DNA from: JADHLK01 sp038131695
GTDB lineage: Bacteria > Pseudomonadota > Alphaproteobacteria > Puniceispirillales > Puniceispirillaceae
Direction: 5' to 3'
NCBI GenBank assembly: GCA_038131695.1
Contig: JAYPQA010000031.1
Coordinates: 1-64,000 of the forward strand
Length of the DNA: 64,000 bases
Shown: positions 8,513-17,486 of the stretch, piece after piece
Layout of the letters: each line of letters starts with the position of its first letter
Position numbering within the stretch: the stretch's first letter is position 1
The notes under the pieces: generated by a model
Told to the model about the DNA's origin: nothing
The model's database searches: none
The model's input: the letters and a program-made list of their open reading frames with translations, nothing else
Position numbers and translations under genes: made by a program

Positions 8513-9772
8513 ATGACAAAGTCAGAGGATGAGGCAAAATCAACGCTTTTCTGTTCTTTTTGCGGCAAAAGCCAGCATGAAGTCCGAAAGCTGATCGCTG
8601 GCCCGACCGTATTTATCTGTGATGAATGCGTTGAACTCTGCATGGATATTATCCGGGAAGAGCATAAGGGCGCGATCCCGAAAAGCCATGATGGCGTGCC
8701 ATCCCCTGCGGATATCAAGACGGTGCTTGATGATTATGTCATTGGCCAGGACAAGGCCAAGCGCATCCTCTCGGTGGCGGTGCATAACCATTACAAGCGG
8801 CTGGCCAATGCCGGCAAGACCGGCGATCTGGAGATTGCAAAATCCAATATCCTGCTGGTCGGCCCGACCGGCTGCGGCAAGACGCTGCTGGCCCAGACCC
8901 TGGCGCGGATGCTGGATGTGCCCTTTACCATGGCTGATGCGACCACGCTGACAGAGGCTGGCTATGTCGGTGAGGATGTGGAAAATATCATCCTGAAATT
9001 GCTGCAAGCTGCTGATTACAATGTGGAAAAGGCGCAGCGCGGCATTGTCTATATTGATGAGGTGGACAAGATCAGCCGCAAGTCGGACAACCCGTCCATT
9101 ACCCGCGATGTATCGGGTGAGGGGGTGCAGCAGGCGCTGTTGAAGATTATGGAAGGCACGGTGGCCTCGGTGCCGCCGCAAGGCGGGCGCAAGCATCCGC
9201 AGCAGGAATTCCTGCAGGTGGATACAACCAATATCCTGTTTATCTGTGGCGGGGCCTTTGCCGGGCTGGACAAGCTGATCGCCAATCGTAACAGCGCGGC
9301 CGGGATCGGCTTTGGGGCAGAGGTGCGCGACCCGGATGAGCGCAATATCGGCGAAATCCTGACCGGGGTGGAGCCTGAGGATTTGGTCAAATTCGGGCTG
9401 ATTCCTGAATTTATTGGCCGTTTGCCGGTGCTGGCGACTTTGGAGGATTTGGATGAGGAAGCGCTGGTGCGTATCCTGACCGAGCCGAAAAATGCGCTGA
9501 CCAAGCAATACAAGGCTTTGCTGGATATGGACGGGGTCAATCTTGATTTCCGCGATGAGGCGTTGCGGGCGATTGCCAAAAAGGCGATTGAGCGCAAGAC
9601 CGGCGCGCGCGGCCTGCGCTCTATCATGGAGACCATCTTGATGGATACCATGTTCGATATTCCGACCGCCAGCGATATTGAAGATGTGATCATCAATGAA
9701 GATGTGGTCACCAACGGGGCCGCGCCGCTGATCGTGCACGCGGTGGCCAATGAAAAGGACAGCGGCACCTGA
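8513..9772 (+). CDS. clpX: ATP-dependent Clp protease ATP-binding subunit ClpX
   Basis: AAA+ unfoldase that recognises tagged substrates and feeds ClpP. 419 residues from ATG 8513 (MTKSEDEAKSTLFCSFCGK). The N-terminal zinc-binding domain has Cys14, Cys17, Cys36 and Cys39. Walker A is GPTGCGKT, Walker B is IVYIDEVDKI, and the GYVGEDVE and ERKTGARGLRSI segments are typical. In Caulobacter this protein drives CtrA turnover, so a cell-cycle role is plausible here. The frame is intact, although both tig upstream and lon downstream contain indels. Confidence 0.98.
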   Translation: MTKSEDEAKSTLFCSFCGKSQHEVRKLIAGPTVFICDECVELCMDIIREEHKGAIPKSHDGVPSPADIKTVLDDYVIGQDKAKRILSVAVHNHYKRLANAGKTGDLEIAKSNILLVGPTGCGKTLLAQTLARMLDVPFTMADATTLTEAGYVGEDVENIILKLLQAADYNVEKAQRGIVYIDEVDKISRKSDNPSITRDVSGEGVQQALLKIMEGTVASVPPQGGRKHPQQEFLQVDTTNILFICGGAFAGLDKLIANRNSAAGIGFGAEVRDPDERNIGEILTGVEPEDLVKFGLIPEFIGRLPVLATLEDLDEEALVRILTEPKNALTKQYKALLDMDGVNLDFRDEALRAIAKKAIERKTGARGLRSIMETILMDTMFDIPTASDIEDVIINEDVVTNGAAPLIVHAVANEKDSGT

Positions 9773-9938
9773 TTTTTGAATTTTTTGGGGTCTGATAAGG
9801 ACAGGGTGCGGGTGATCCTTTGGGGAAATCTTGCGCCCGGGCCTTGAAATTGGCAGGCCGAATACGCACATCTATCGGGGGGCAAGGCGCATCTTGCCAG
9901 ACCCCTTGCATAACAGATGAAAGCCAGAGGCCTGCCAG

Positions 9939-12374
9939 ATGTCCGATTCCCAGATAATCTCCCTGCCGATTTTGCCGCTGCGCGATATTGTGGTGTTTCC
10001 CTATATGATCGTGCCGCTTTTTGTCGGGCGCGAGCGCTCTGTCAAGGCGCTGGAAGAGGTGATGGCCCAGAATAAGCAGATTTTGCTGCTGACCCAAAAA
10101 GAGGCCGAGGTGGAAGAGCCGGGTGCAGAGGATATGCACCGCACCGGCACGCTGGGCAGTATTTTGCAGCTGCTGAAATTGCCGGATGGCACGGTCAAGG
10201 TGCTGGTTGAGGGCAATGGGCGCGCGGCGGTTGAGGCGATCACCGATGAGGGGGCGTGTCTTTATGGTTCAGTGCGTGAGATTGCCGAGCCGGAGGTGAC
10301 CGACCCGGAAACCATCGCGCTGGGGCGGGCCACGGTCCAGCATTTTGAATCCTATATCAAGCTGAACAAGAAAATCGCTTCAGAGGTGATGGTGTCGGTC
10401 AATCAGATTGAGGAGACCGGCAAGATCGCCGATACGCTGGCCTCGCATCTGGCGGTGCGCTTGCAGGACAAGCAGGATTTGCTGGAAACGCTGGATATTG
10501 GCGAGCGGCTGGAAAAGATTTACGGGCTGATGGATGGCGAGATCAGCGTGCTGCAGGTGGAAAAGCGGATTCGCAACCGGGTCAAGCGGCAAATGGAAAA
10601 AACCCAGCGCGACTATTATTTGAATGAGCAGATGAAAGCCATTCAAAAAGAGCTGGGCGAAAGCGAAGACGGGAAGAATGAGCTGGATGAGATAGAAGAG
10701 CAGATCACCAAGGCGCGCATGACCAAGGAAGCGCGCAGCAAGGCAGAAGCCGAGCTGAAAAAGCTGCGCAATATGGGCCCGATGAGCGCGGAAGCCACAG
10801 TGGTTCGCAATTATCTGGACTGGATGGTGCAGATCCCCTGGAAAAAGGCCAGCCGGGTGAAGCTGGATTTGAAAGAGGCGCGCGCGGTTCTGGATGCCGA
10901 TCATTACGGGCTGGAAAAGGTCAAGGACCGGATTATCGAATTTCTGGCGGTGCAGAAACGCACGAAAAGATGAAAGGGCCGATCCTGTGTCTGGTGGGCC
11001 CGCCGGGGGTTGGCAAAACCTCTCTTGGCAAGTCGATTGCGCGGGCCTCCGGGCGCAAATTTGTGCGCATGGCGCTGGGCGGTGTGCGCGATGAGGCCGG
11101 ATCGCGGCCACCGGCGCACCTATATCGGCTCCATGCCGGGCAAGATTATTCAGGGAATGAAAAAGGCAGGAACCAATAACCCGCTGTTTTTGCTGGATGA
11201 AATTGACAAGCTGGGGGCAGATTGGCGCGGCGATCCCTCATCCGCCCTGCTGGAGGTGCTGGACCCGGCCCAGAATAATACATTTCAGGATCACTATATG
11301 GAGGTGGATTTCGACCTCTCCAATGTGATGTTTATCACCACCGCCAATTCGATGAATATGCCGGCCCCGCTGATGGATCGGATGGAGATTATCCGCCTGT
11401 CCGGCTATACCGAGGATGAAAAGGTGGCCATTGCCCAGCAGCATTTGCTGATGCGCCAGCTGGGCGATCACGGGCTGCAAGAGGAAGAGCTGGAGATCAC
11501 AGAAGACAGTATCCGCCAGATTATCCGCCTCTATACGCGTGAGGCGGGGGTGCGTGCGCTGGAACGCGAGCTGGCCAAAATCGCCCGCAAGGCGGTGACG
11601 GCGATTGAATCGGGCGATGCTGAAAAAATTGCGGTCACCCCGGAAAATCTGGCTGAGTATTGCGGCGTGCCGCGCTTCAAATTCGGCGAGATGGATGCCG
11701 AGGATCAGGTTGGGGTGGTGACTGGCCTGGCCTGGACAGAGGTGGGCGGTGAGCTGTTGAAAATTGAATCGGTCAAGGTGCCGGGCAAGGGCAAGATAAC
11801 CGCGACCGGCAAGCTGGGCGAGGTGATGAAGGAATCCATCCAGGCGGCGGAATTCCTGATCAAATCGCGTGCCCATATCTATGGCGTTACGGCTGAGGAT
11901 CTGGAAAAGCATGATATGCACGTCCATGTGCCCGAAGGGGCGACGCCCAAGGACGGGCCATCTGCCGGGGTGGCGATGGTGAGCGCTATCCTGTCTTCCT
12001 TGACCGGTATTCCGGTGCGCCGGGATGTGGCGATGACCGGTGAGATCACGCTGCGCGGGCGGGTCCTGCCGATTGGCGGGCTGAAGGAAAAGCTGCTGGC
12101 GGCCTTGCGGGGCGGTATCAAGACAGTTCTGATTCCCAAGGAAAATGAGAAGGATTTGAAGGAAATTCCGGAAAATGTGACGGCCGGGCTGACGATTATT
12201 CCGGTGGCGCTGATAGATGAGGTGCTGGCGGTGGCTCTGGCCGGTGAATTGGGAGCCGGTGAATTGGGCAAGGGTGAATTGGGGGCCAGCGGGCTGGATA
12301 CGCCGCAGCCTGAGCCGGTTGCACCGGGCGTGGTTACCCCGTCCGGGGAGAGCACAGACCGCACCGCACATTAA
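9939..12374 (+). CDS. lon: Lon protease, two frameshift sites
   Basis: ATP-dependent Ser-Lys protease. The N-terminal substrate domain begins MSDSQIISLPILPLRDIVVF. The frame is lost at about 10963-10968 (one base missing before the sequence encoding MKGPILCLVGPPGVGKT, the Walker A). It is lost again at 11100-11106, where two bases appear to be missing within the GGVRDEAEIRGHRRT motif. It then continues to the end through YIGSMPGKIIQGMKKAG. The protease domain has the nucleophile in PKDGPSAGVAM and the lysine in GGIKTVLIPKEN. The C-terminus carries three copies of a GELGA-type pentapeptide encoded by a 15-bp tandem repeat. Restored length is about 812 residues. Three missing bases in such a conserved gene look like sequence error. 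Confidence 0.95.
12243..12287 (+). repeat. In-frame 15-bp tandem triplication inside lon
   Basis: Three 15-bp units, GGTGAATTGGGAGCC, GGTGAATTGGGCAAG and GGTGAATTGGGGGCC, encode GELGA-GELGK-GELGA near the C-terminus of Lon, after the conserved protease domain. Confidence 0.85.
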
Positions 12375-12511
12375 CAAAGCATTTACAAAAGCCCGGTTTT
12401 TCCCAGAAAATTGCGATTTTCAGTTGACCAAGGGCTGAACGGGCGGCTACTCTTACCCTATCCTTAAGTGTAAGGGCAAATGTGACTTATCAAACATAAA
12501 GGGGGCTTCCC

Positions 12512-12784
12512 ATGAACAAAAACGATCTCGTAGGGGCTGTTGCTGATGCTTCCGGCCTGACCAAAGCAGATGCTGGCCGTGCTGTTGATGCTGTGTTCTC
12601 ATCCATCGAAGGCGCGCTGAAGTCCGGCGGCGAAGTTCGTATTGTTGGTTTTGGCACCTTTTCCGTAGCCAATCGGGCCGCGAGCACCGGGCGCAACCCG
12701 CGCACCGGCGAAACCATCCAGATTCCGGCCTCCAAACAGCCGAAATTCAAGGCTGGCGCGCCGCTGAAGGCTGCGGTGAACTAA
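12512..12784 (+). CDS. hup: HU family DNA-binding protein
   Basis: Histone-like nucleoid protein, 90 residues, full length. It has the N-terminal MNKNDLVGAVADASGL, the VGFGTFSV strand and the DNA-binding arm with RNPRTGETIQIPASKQPKFKAG. A strong GGGGG ribosome site precedes the ATG. Lon followed by hup is a widely conserved order. A candidate promoter TTGACC-N18-TACTCT (12424-12453) and a small inverted repeat CCTTA-agtg-TAAGG (12462-12475) lie between lon and hup, so it is probably transcribed on its own and ends at the hairpin at 12819. Confidence 0.97.
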   Translation: MNKNDLVGAVADASGLTKADAGRAVDAVFSSIEGALKSGGEVRIVGFGTFSVANRAASTGRNPRTGETIQIPASKQPKFKAGAPLKAAVN

Positions 12785-12818
12785 ATCTATCTGTTCGCCA
12801 TTTATCTATAAGACTGAT

Positions 12819-12856
12819 CGGCCCTGTTGCCTGGTGCGGCAGGGCCGGTTTTTTTG
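12819..12856 (+). terminator. Rho-independent terminator of hup
   Basis: CGGCCCTG (12819-12826) pairs with CAGGGCCG (12840-12847) around a 13-base loop, followed by GG and eight T. It lies 35 bp after the hup stop. Confidence 0.85.
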
Positions 12857-12934
12857 CGGGACGACGGCAAAAAAGCAAAAGACAGCCGACAGGTTGGGTT
12901 GGGCGGGACGGAGGGCGGCAAAAGCGAAGACAGC

Positions 12935-12963
12935 TTGACAGGGCCGGCCGGCTGCGTTTAGGT
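12935..12963 (+). promoter_or_regulatory. Candidate promoter for tRNA-Val
   Basis: TTGACA (12935-12940), 17-bp spacer, TTAGGT (12958-12963), 20 bp before the tRNA. The -35 box is perfect and the -10 box is weak. Confidence 0.45.
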
Positions 12964-12983
12964 GCTGCAGCAAAGGCGATAAC

Positions 12984-13059
12984 GGGTGGTTAGCTCAGCT
13001 GGGAGAGCAACTCGTTTACACCGAGTAGGTCGGGGGTTCGAGCCCCTCACCACCCACCA
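12984..13059 (+). tRNA. tRNA-Val (TAC)
   Basis: Cloverleaf with anticodon TAC in ACTCG-TTTACAC-CGAGT, acceptor stem GGGTGGT/ACCACCC, discriminator A, CCA encoded (13057-13059). The decayed RTX gene begins 97 bp downstream on the other strand. Confidence 0.97.
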
Positions 13060-13155
13060 TCGCCGCCTTTTTTCCAGATAAAAACCCGGCCAGAAAAGGC
13101 CAGCGCGGCTGTGGGGATATACGCCCCTCAGGCTGTCTTGGCAGCTGCCCGCCCC

Positions 13156-13915
13156 TCAGGCAATCTCGGTCAGGGTGATGGTGCTGTCTGTGAGGTTGCT
13201 GCTGGTCAAATCGGTGATGTAATTTTCCAATATGGCGAGGATTTTGGAAGTATCGGCGGCGGTGTTGGTGGCGTTCCCGGCATAGATAACCGTGTCATTG
13301 GTCGCCGCGTTGCCGTCCGTGCTGCTGCGGCCAGTTGCCGGGTCGGTGCTGTTCTTGAACCAGATTTTGGTGATACCGGCCCCCAGTTTCAGCTTGTCGC
13401 CGGACGCAAAATCGGCAATCACATCAGCCAAAGCCTCGCTGGCAGCGGCCACATCCGTCACAAACACATCATTGCCCGCCCTGCCGGTCAGAATATCCCG
13501 CTCCGCCAGCCAGCCGGTCTGCGCCATCCCCGCCGGTGAGCCTGTCATCGCCATTATAGCCGATCAGCAATTCGTTAGCAGAGGTGCCGGTCAGGATGTC
13601 ATGGCCTGCCGAACCCTCAAGCGCATTATTGGTCGCTCCATGTGCCGGGCGAGGTCTGATACCAGACTTTGAATGTGCCGGTATAATTCCTACTGACCAA
13701 ATCCATATCCCCATCGCCATCAATATCGGTAAAGATTAGGGCGCTGGCCGCTCCCACATCAAAGCCATTGAAGGGGTTGGCCGAGCCGGTCAGTTCGGTG
13801 TAATTCCAAGAGCCATCATTACGTTAAACCCTGAATATGCCATCGTCCTTGGCGCGCTGGAAGCCCCCGGTGTCACCAAGGACAAGAATACAGGGGTATT
13901 GGACAGGCCCCGTGA
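13156..13915 (-). pseudogene. Decayed VCBS/FG-GAP plus RTX calcium-binding protein
   Basis: Remnant of a secreted calcium-binding protein, read on the minus strand. The 5' part resembles VCBS/FG-GAP repeats (TDIDGDGDMDLVSRNYTGTF) but has an in-frame stop near 13826. A second frame holds RTX nonapeptides (GGDGADRLAGGAG). A third runs from GRAGNDVFVTDVAAA to a C-terminal domain ending STITLTEIA. No start codon or signal peptide is visible, and the upstream end is replaced by unrelated sequence near 13900. The last 110 residues are clearly homologous to the C-terminus of the RTX gene at 44992-46226. RTX proteins normally leave by a type I secretion system; none is in the window. Several stops and frame changes make a true pseudogene more likely than sequence error. 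Confidence 0.7.
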
Positions 13916-14117
13916 TTATGCCAACAGGTTCCCCGAAGAGAGCCTGAAACTGCTGTATTCTGTAATGAGAGAGGGGGTCTATTTAGGCCCTGATGGAGCG
14001 CAGCGATTGAGTGCGCTTTTGGATATACTTGCCCAAAAAGGCCTGTCCGAAAGTCTGAAATATTTAGAGCTGAGAGAATTCACAGGGATCAGCTCCCCTG
14101 ATCCCGTCTTGCCCTAA
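13899..14117 (+). CDS. Short ORF of unknown function, possibly a gene fragment
   Basis: 72 codons from TTG 13899. The frame is open further upstream into the region where the opposite strand carries the VCBS remnant, so the true 5' end is unclear. The sequence RFPEESLKLLYSVMREGVYL and SALLDILAQKGLSESLKYLE looks like two amphipathic helices of a genuine protein. I do not recognise the family. It may be the C-terminal remnant of a gene cut when the RTX region was rearranged, or a chance ORF. Confidence 0.3.
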   Translation: MDRPRDYANRFPEESLKLLYSVMREGVYLGPDGAQRLSALLDILAQKGLSESLKYLELREFTGISSPDPVLP

Positions 14118-14257
14118 TCGGATGCCGCGGTTTTCTGTCCGATGCATCCTCTTTTCCCCGCTCCCCTCTGCCTGCTTCAAAGGCTTGTGCAACCGGCCCC
14201 GATGCCGCACAATGATTTGCGGATTATCGGCCATGCTGGCACAGGGATAAAGAAGAG

Positions 14258-15355
14258 ATGGGCGGGAAAAAGCGGCTCTTGCCGGCTCTGGCAAGCAGCT
14301 TTGGGCAAAAAAGGGCTTGGCTGCTGGCTGTGTGGTTTCTGGTCAGCCCGGCGCTCCTGACTCTGGCCAAGGCGGCTGAGCCGCTGACGCTGGCCGAATT
14401 TGCCGCCCGCCCGCAGGGGCAGATTCTGTTTATGCGGCACGCTCTGGCCCCGGGCGGCGGCGATCCGCCTGATTTTGCCCTGCGGAACTGTGCCAGCCAG
14501 CGCAATCTGGATGCGACAGGACGCGCCCAGGCCGCCGCCATTGGCGGTGAGCTGGCGGCTGCCGGGATTCAGCCAGACCTCATCGCCTCCAGCCAATGGT
14601 GCCGCTGTCTGGAAACCGCCCGCTTGCTGGGGCTGGGCCCGGTTATGGAGCTGGACGGGCTGAACAGCTTTTTTCAAAATATTGTGCCAAGAAAAGAGAC
14701 GCTGGCCAGATTGCGCGCCCAGATAGACCAGCTGCCAGAGGGCCAGCTGGCCCTGATGGTCACCCATTTTGTGACCATTCAGGCGATCACCGGGCTGGCT
14801 GTCCGCTCCGGCGAGATGGTCGTCTATGATCGCAAGACCGGAGCCGCCCGCCCGCTTTATTCTGGAGAGCAGCCGGTGAGCCTGCCCGCCGACCGGATCA
14901 AGCTGGCGCTGATCCGCCATTTTCTGGATCAGGGGCAGGTCTGTCTGACCGAATTTTCGCTGAAATCCGGGCGGCGGGCTGATCTGATCGCGCTGGACAG
15001 GCAGGACCGGATCACCATCATAGAGGTGAAATCCTCTGCGGCAGATTTTCGCGCGGACAAGAAATGGCCGGACTATACCCAATGGGCTGACCGGTTCTGC
15101 TTTGCCGTGGCTGAGGGGTTTGATCTGGGCTTGCTGCCCGGGCCGCAAGAGGCGGGCATCTATATTACAGACGGGTTTGAGGCGGTGCTGGCCCAGGATC
15201 CGCCAACCCGCCAGCTGGCCCCGGCCCGCCGCCGGGCCCTGATCGGCAGGCTGGCCAAAAAGGCGATGGGGCGGGAAAGCCGCCAGCTGCTGGAGGCGGC
15301 CGGGCTGCCGGTAACCAATCTGGCCGAAGATGATTTTGCCAGTGACGGGGATTAA
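14258..15355 (+). CDS. Histidine phosphatase domain fused to MmcB-type DNA repair domain
   Basis: One uninterrupted 365-codon frame holding two families. Residues 1-40 look like a signal peptide (hydrophobic AWLLAVWFLVSPALLTLAKA). Residues about 43-195 form a histidine phosphatase domain: RHA in ILFMRHALAPGGG, SSQWCRCLETARLL, and the second histidine in VTHFVTIQAITG. Residues about 207-350 match MmcB (DUF1052; PD-(D/E)XK-like) with GRRADLIALDRQDRITIIEV then KSSAADFRADKKWPDY. MmcB is a stand-alone cytoplasmic protein linked to mitomycin C survival in Caulobacter, so joining it to an exported domain is odd. An internal GTG at 14876 (VSLPADRIKL) has GGAGAG six bases upstream and could start MmcB separately. 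No stop separates the two. Both domains are recognised firmly; how they are expressed is open. Confidence 0.85.
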   Translation: MGGKKRLLPALASSFGQKRAWLLAVWFLVSPALLTLAKAAEPLTLAEFAARPQGQILFMRHALAPGGGDPPDFALRNCASQRNLDATGRAQAAAIGGELAAAGIQPDLIASSQWCRCLETARLLGLGPVMELDGLNSFFQNIVPRKETLARLRAQIDQLPEGQLALMVTHFVTIQAITGLAVRSGEMVVYDRKTGAARPLYSGEQPVSLPADRIKLALIRHFLDQGQVCLTEFSLKSGRRADLIALDRQDRITIIEVKSSAADFRADKKWPDYTQWADRFCFAVAEGFDLGLLPGPQEAGIYITDGFEAVLAQDPPTRQLAPARRRALIGRLAKKAMGRESRQLLEAAGLPVTNLAEDDFASDGD

Positions 15356-15410
15356 AGGGCAATTAACCCTGTTTCAACCTCTCTTTAACGGCTTTTTAAC
15401 CGGATGTGGC

Positions 15411-15845
15411 TTACTGTTTAGCGAGGGCGGCTTTCAAATCCTCCAGCGCATCACAGCCCAGCCAGCAGATTTTCTTCAGCTTTGCCAGATTGGCCTCTGC
15501 TGCGGCGCGGTTGCCTTGCATCAAAAACAGCTCGCCCTGATATTCCAGCGCGCCCTTATGTTTCGGGTCGAGGGTGAGGGCGGTTTCATAATGGCTGGCG
15601 GCGCGGGCCAGATCACCTGTCTTGCGATAGGAAAAGCCCAGAAGATTGTGAATATCGGCATCTTTCGGGGCTTTTTTGGCCAACTCCAGCAGGAGCGGCA
15701 GGGCGGCGGCAAATTCTTCGGCCTTGATCTGCCTGACCGCCTGATAATAGCCAGCCGGTTTTGCCTTGCTGCTGCTATAGCTGCCGCTGTCATCATCATT
15801 GCCAGCCGCCAGAACAGGCGGAGCCAGAAGCAATCCGGCCAGCAT
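15411..15845 (-). CDS. Periplasmic TPR-repeat protein
   Basis: 144 residues from ATG 15845. A short N-terminal hydrophobic stretch MLAGLLLAPPVLAAGN is a probable signal peptide with an Ala-X-Ala site. Two to three tetratricopeptide repeats follow: YYQAVRQIKAEEFAAALPLL, DADIHNLLGFSYRKTGDLAR and KHKGALEYQGELFLMQGNRA. A last Cys pair, KICWLGCDAL, is common in this small alphaproteobacterial TPR family. TPR modules bind proteins; no partner is indicated here. Convergent with the phosphatase/MmcB ORF, with a 55-bp gap. Confidence 0.8.
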   Translation of the reverse strand: MLAGLLLAPPVLAAGNDDDSGSYSSSKAKPAGYYQAVRQIKAEEFAAALPLLLELAKKAPKDADIHNLLGFSYRKTGDLARAASHYETALTLDPKHKGALEYQGELFLMQGNRAAAEANLAKLKKICWLGCDALEDLKAALAKQ

Positions 15846-16309
15846 CAGGCCGCGAAAAGCAGGGCCAAAAATTGAGGAGCAAATTGGGGCAAAATGGGCG
15901 AGAAGGGCAGGGGACGGTTCTCATCATCACACTCCATGAAAAAAGACCGGCAAAAGACCAGGCAATTACCGGGAGCCAGTCATCCGACCAAGATCTTGGC
16001 AGCTATTTTTACCGTTTTATGGCTCTTCTACGCACCCGGCCCGACCCCAGTTTGCCAGCCAGTTTTGATGGCTGGTTGCCCAGCCAGGTTGCCGAGGGGT
16101 TTGCCGGGCAGTCTGGGTGGTCTGGCAAGATTGGCAGGGCCGGGCGAAGGCGCAAAGGATTGCGACCGGCGGCCCCTCAGCATCAACTCAGCACCTATCG
16201 CAATCAATCGTCAAATAATCGGGTCTGGTGGGCGGATGATGCTTGACTTGCCGGGTTTATTTGGCTAATTCTGCCCTTCATCGGGCATTGATGCCTGACC
16301 CTTGGCGAA
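15846..16309. other. 464-bp region without a convincing gene
   Basis: Lies between the start of the TPR gene and tRNA-Asp. Two overlapping plus-strand frames are open here (from 15894, and a 75-codon piece from ATG 16019 beginning MALLRTRPDPSLPASFDGWL). The second looks somewhat protein-like but matches nothing I know. The region must hold the TPR promoter; the tRNA-Asp promoter is at 16243. Confidence 0.4.
16243..16271 (+). promoter_or_regulatory. Candidate promoter for tRNA-Asp
   Basis: TTGACT (16243-16248), 17-bp spacer, TAATTC (16266-16271), 38 bp upstream of the tRNA. Confidence 0.5.
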
Positions 16310-16386
<77 letters not shown>

Positions 16387-16474
16387 TATTCCCAAGATTT
16401 ACCCCATTTCCCGCATTTCCCGCCAAATCTCCCCCGGACTTGCCCAAATTCCCCGCTATTTCCCGCCAGATTTC

Positions 16475-16518
16475 TCCGGGCCATTTTCCCCGGGCCATTT
16501 TTTTGGGGGCCATTTTCG
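16475..16518. repeat. Imperfect repeat of GGGCCATTTT, three copies
   Basis: CCGGGCCATTTTCC, CCGGGCCATTTTTTT and GGGGGCCATTTTCGG follow one another between tRNA-Asp and the 3' end of the rpiR gene, after a stretch rich in TTTCCCGCC. No coding role seen. Confidence 0.6.
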
Positions 16519-16548
16519 GCTCGCTGGCTGGCAGGCGCCGGGCGGGCT

Positions 16549-17364
16549 TCAGGATTCCTCCCAATAGCCGCGAATGGCTTTCATGCGGTCGGCAAAATAG
16601 GCGATGCGCTGATGCGCCTCAACCGCCGGGTCATCAAAGACGGTTTCCAAAATCGCCTCTATGGCGGAAAAAGTGCGGCCCATGCGGAACAGGTATTTGC
16701 CTTTTTCAGTCGGCACGATGACCGGCACGGTGGCATATTTGACCAGCGGTGAGCTGGGCGTATCGGTGATGGCGATGGTCTTGATTTTCAGCTGGTGGGC
16801 GGCCCGCAGCAGGCGCTGCATCGTCTCAATCGAATAGGGGCAGCTGGAAAAGGCGATAATCACATCCCCGTCTGTCATGCGGGCCAGATCCTCAACATTG
16901 CCGGCCCCGGGATGGGCCAGCAGGTAAAAATTGTCAAAGACCATGCGCGCCATATAAACCATGTAATGGGCAAAGCCGCGCGCGCTGCGAAAGCCGGTCA
17001 CCTGCACCTGACGGGCTTGTGTGATCAGCTCGGCGGCCTCAGCAATGCCCGGCCAATCAGCTGGCCAATCAGCATTCATTGCAGGGCGGCGGCGGCCAGA
17101 GAGGCTGTTATCAGGGCGGCCAGAAGCGCTATTGGCCGGGTATATTTCGGCTTTGACCGCCGCCTGAAAATCGCGGTAGCCAGCAAAGCCCAGCGCGCGC
17201 ACCAGCCGGATAAGGGTGAGGGTGGACACCCCGGCCTGCCCGGCCAGCTGGCGAATCGAGGCAAAGGGAATCTGGTCGTAATCCAGCAGAATCGCGGCCG
17301 CGGCCTGGCGCATTTTGGGCGTGAGGCCGGGCTGGTGTTTAGTCAATAACGCTCTGATCTGCAT
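16549..17364 (-). CDS. RpiR-family transcriptional regulator (HTH + SIS)
   Basis: 271 residues from ATG 17364; a TTG at 17379 is the alternative. The N-terminal RpiR helix-turn-helix covers MRQAAAAILLDYDQIPFASI and VSTLTLIRLVRALGFAGYRD. A sugar-isomerase (SIS) effector domain follows from about residue 115 (VQVTGFRSARGFAHYMVYMA; DGDVIIAFSSCPYSIETMQR; KIKTIAITDTPSSPL). SIS domains usually sense phosphorylated sugars, but this subgroup often sits next to amino-compound transport genes. It diverges from the TAXI transporter genes across 122 bp holding a perfect palindrome, so it probably controls them and itself. Confidence 0.93.
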   Translation of the reverse strand: MQIRALLTKHQPGLTPKMRQAAAAILLDYDQIPFASIRQLAGQAGVSTLTLIRLVRALGFAGYRDFQAAVKAEIYPANSASGRPDNSLSGRRRPAMNADWPADWPGIAEAAELITQARQVQVTGFRSARGFAHYMVYMARMVFDNFYLLAHPGAGNVEDLARMTDGDVIIAFSSCPYSIETMQRLLRAAHQLKIKTIAITDTPSSPLVKYATVPVIVPTEKGKYLFRMGRTFSAIEAILETVFDDPAVEAHQRIAYFADRMKAIRGYWEES

Positions 17365-17380
17365 GAATTCTGTAACCAAA

Positions 17381-17400
17381 AATATAACAATCGTTATATT
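17381..17400. promoter_or_regulatory. Palindromic operator candidate AATATAAC-N4-GTTATATT
   Basis: Perfect 8-bp inverted repeat with a 4-base centre (AATC), in the spacer between the divergent rpiR and TAXI genes. It lies 17 bp from the rpiR ATG and 87 bp from the TAXI start. Symmetry and position suit a dimeric HTH regulator; binding is inferred. Confidence 0.65.
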
Positions 17401-17486
17401 ATTCGCAGCAGATATACAAATGTTTTTGCAAAATGGTTTTGCTGTTTACACTCTGACCAGTCAACCTATTTTGAGGAGAAGAGAAC

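Noticed and set aside
10970..11179. A separate small AAA+ ATPase gene between two Lon halves
   Set aside because: It is the Walker A segment of Lon exposed in a third frame by two flanking indel sites.
15894..16268. Two overlapping plus-strand ORFs between the TPR gene and tRNA-Asp
   Set aside because: Pro/Gly/Arg-rich, no ribosome site of note, no recognisable family, and they run through the tRNA promoter; kept only as a comment.
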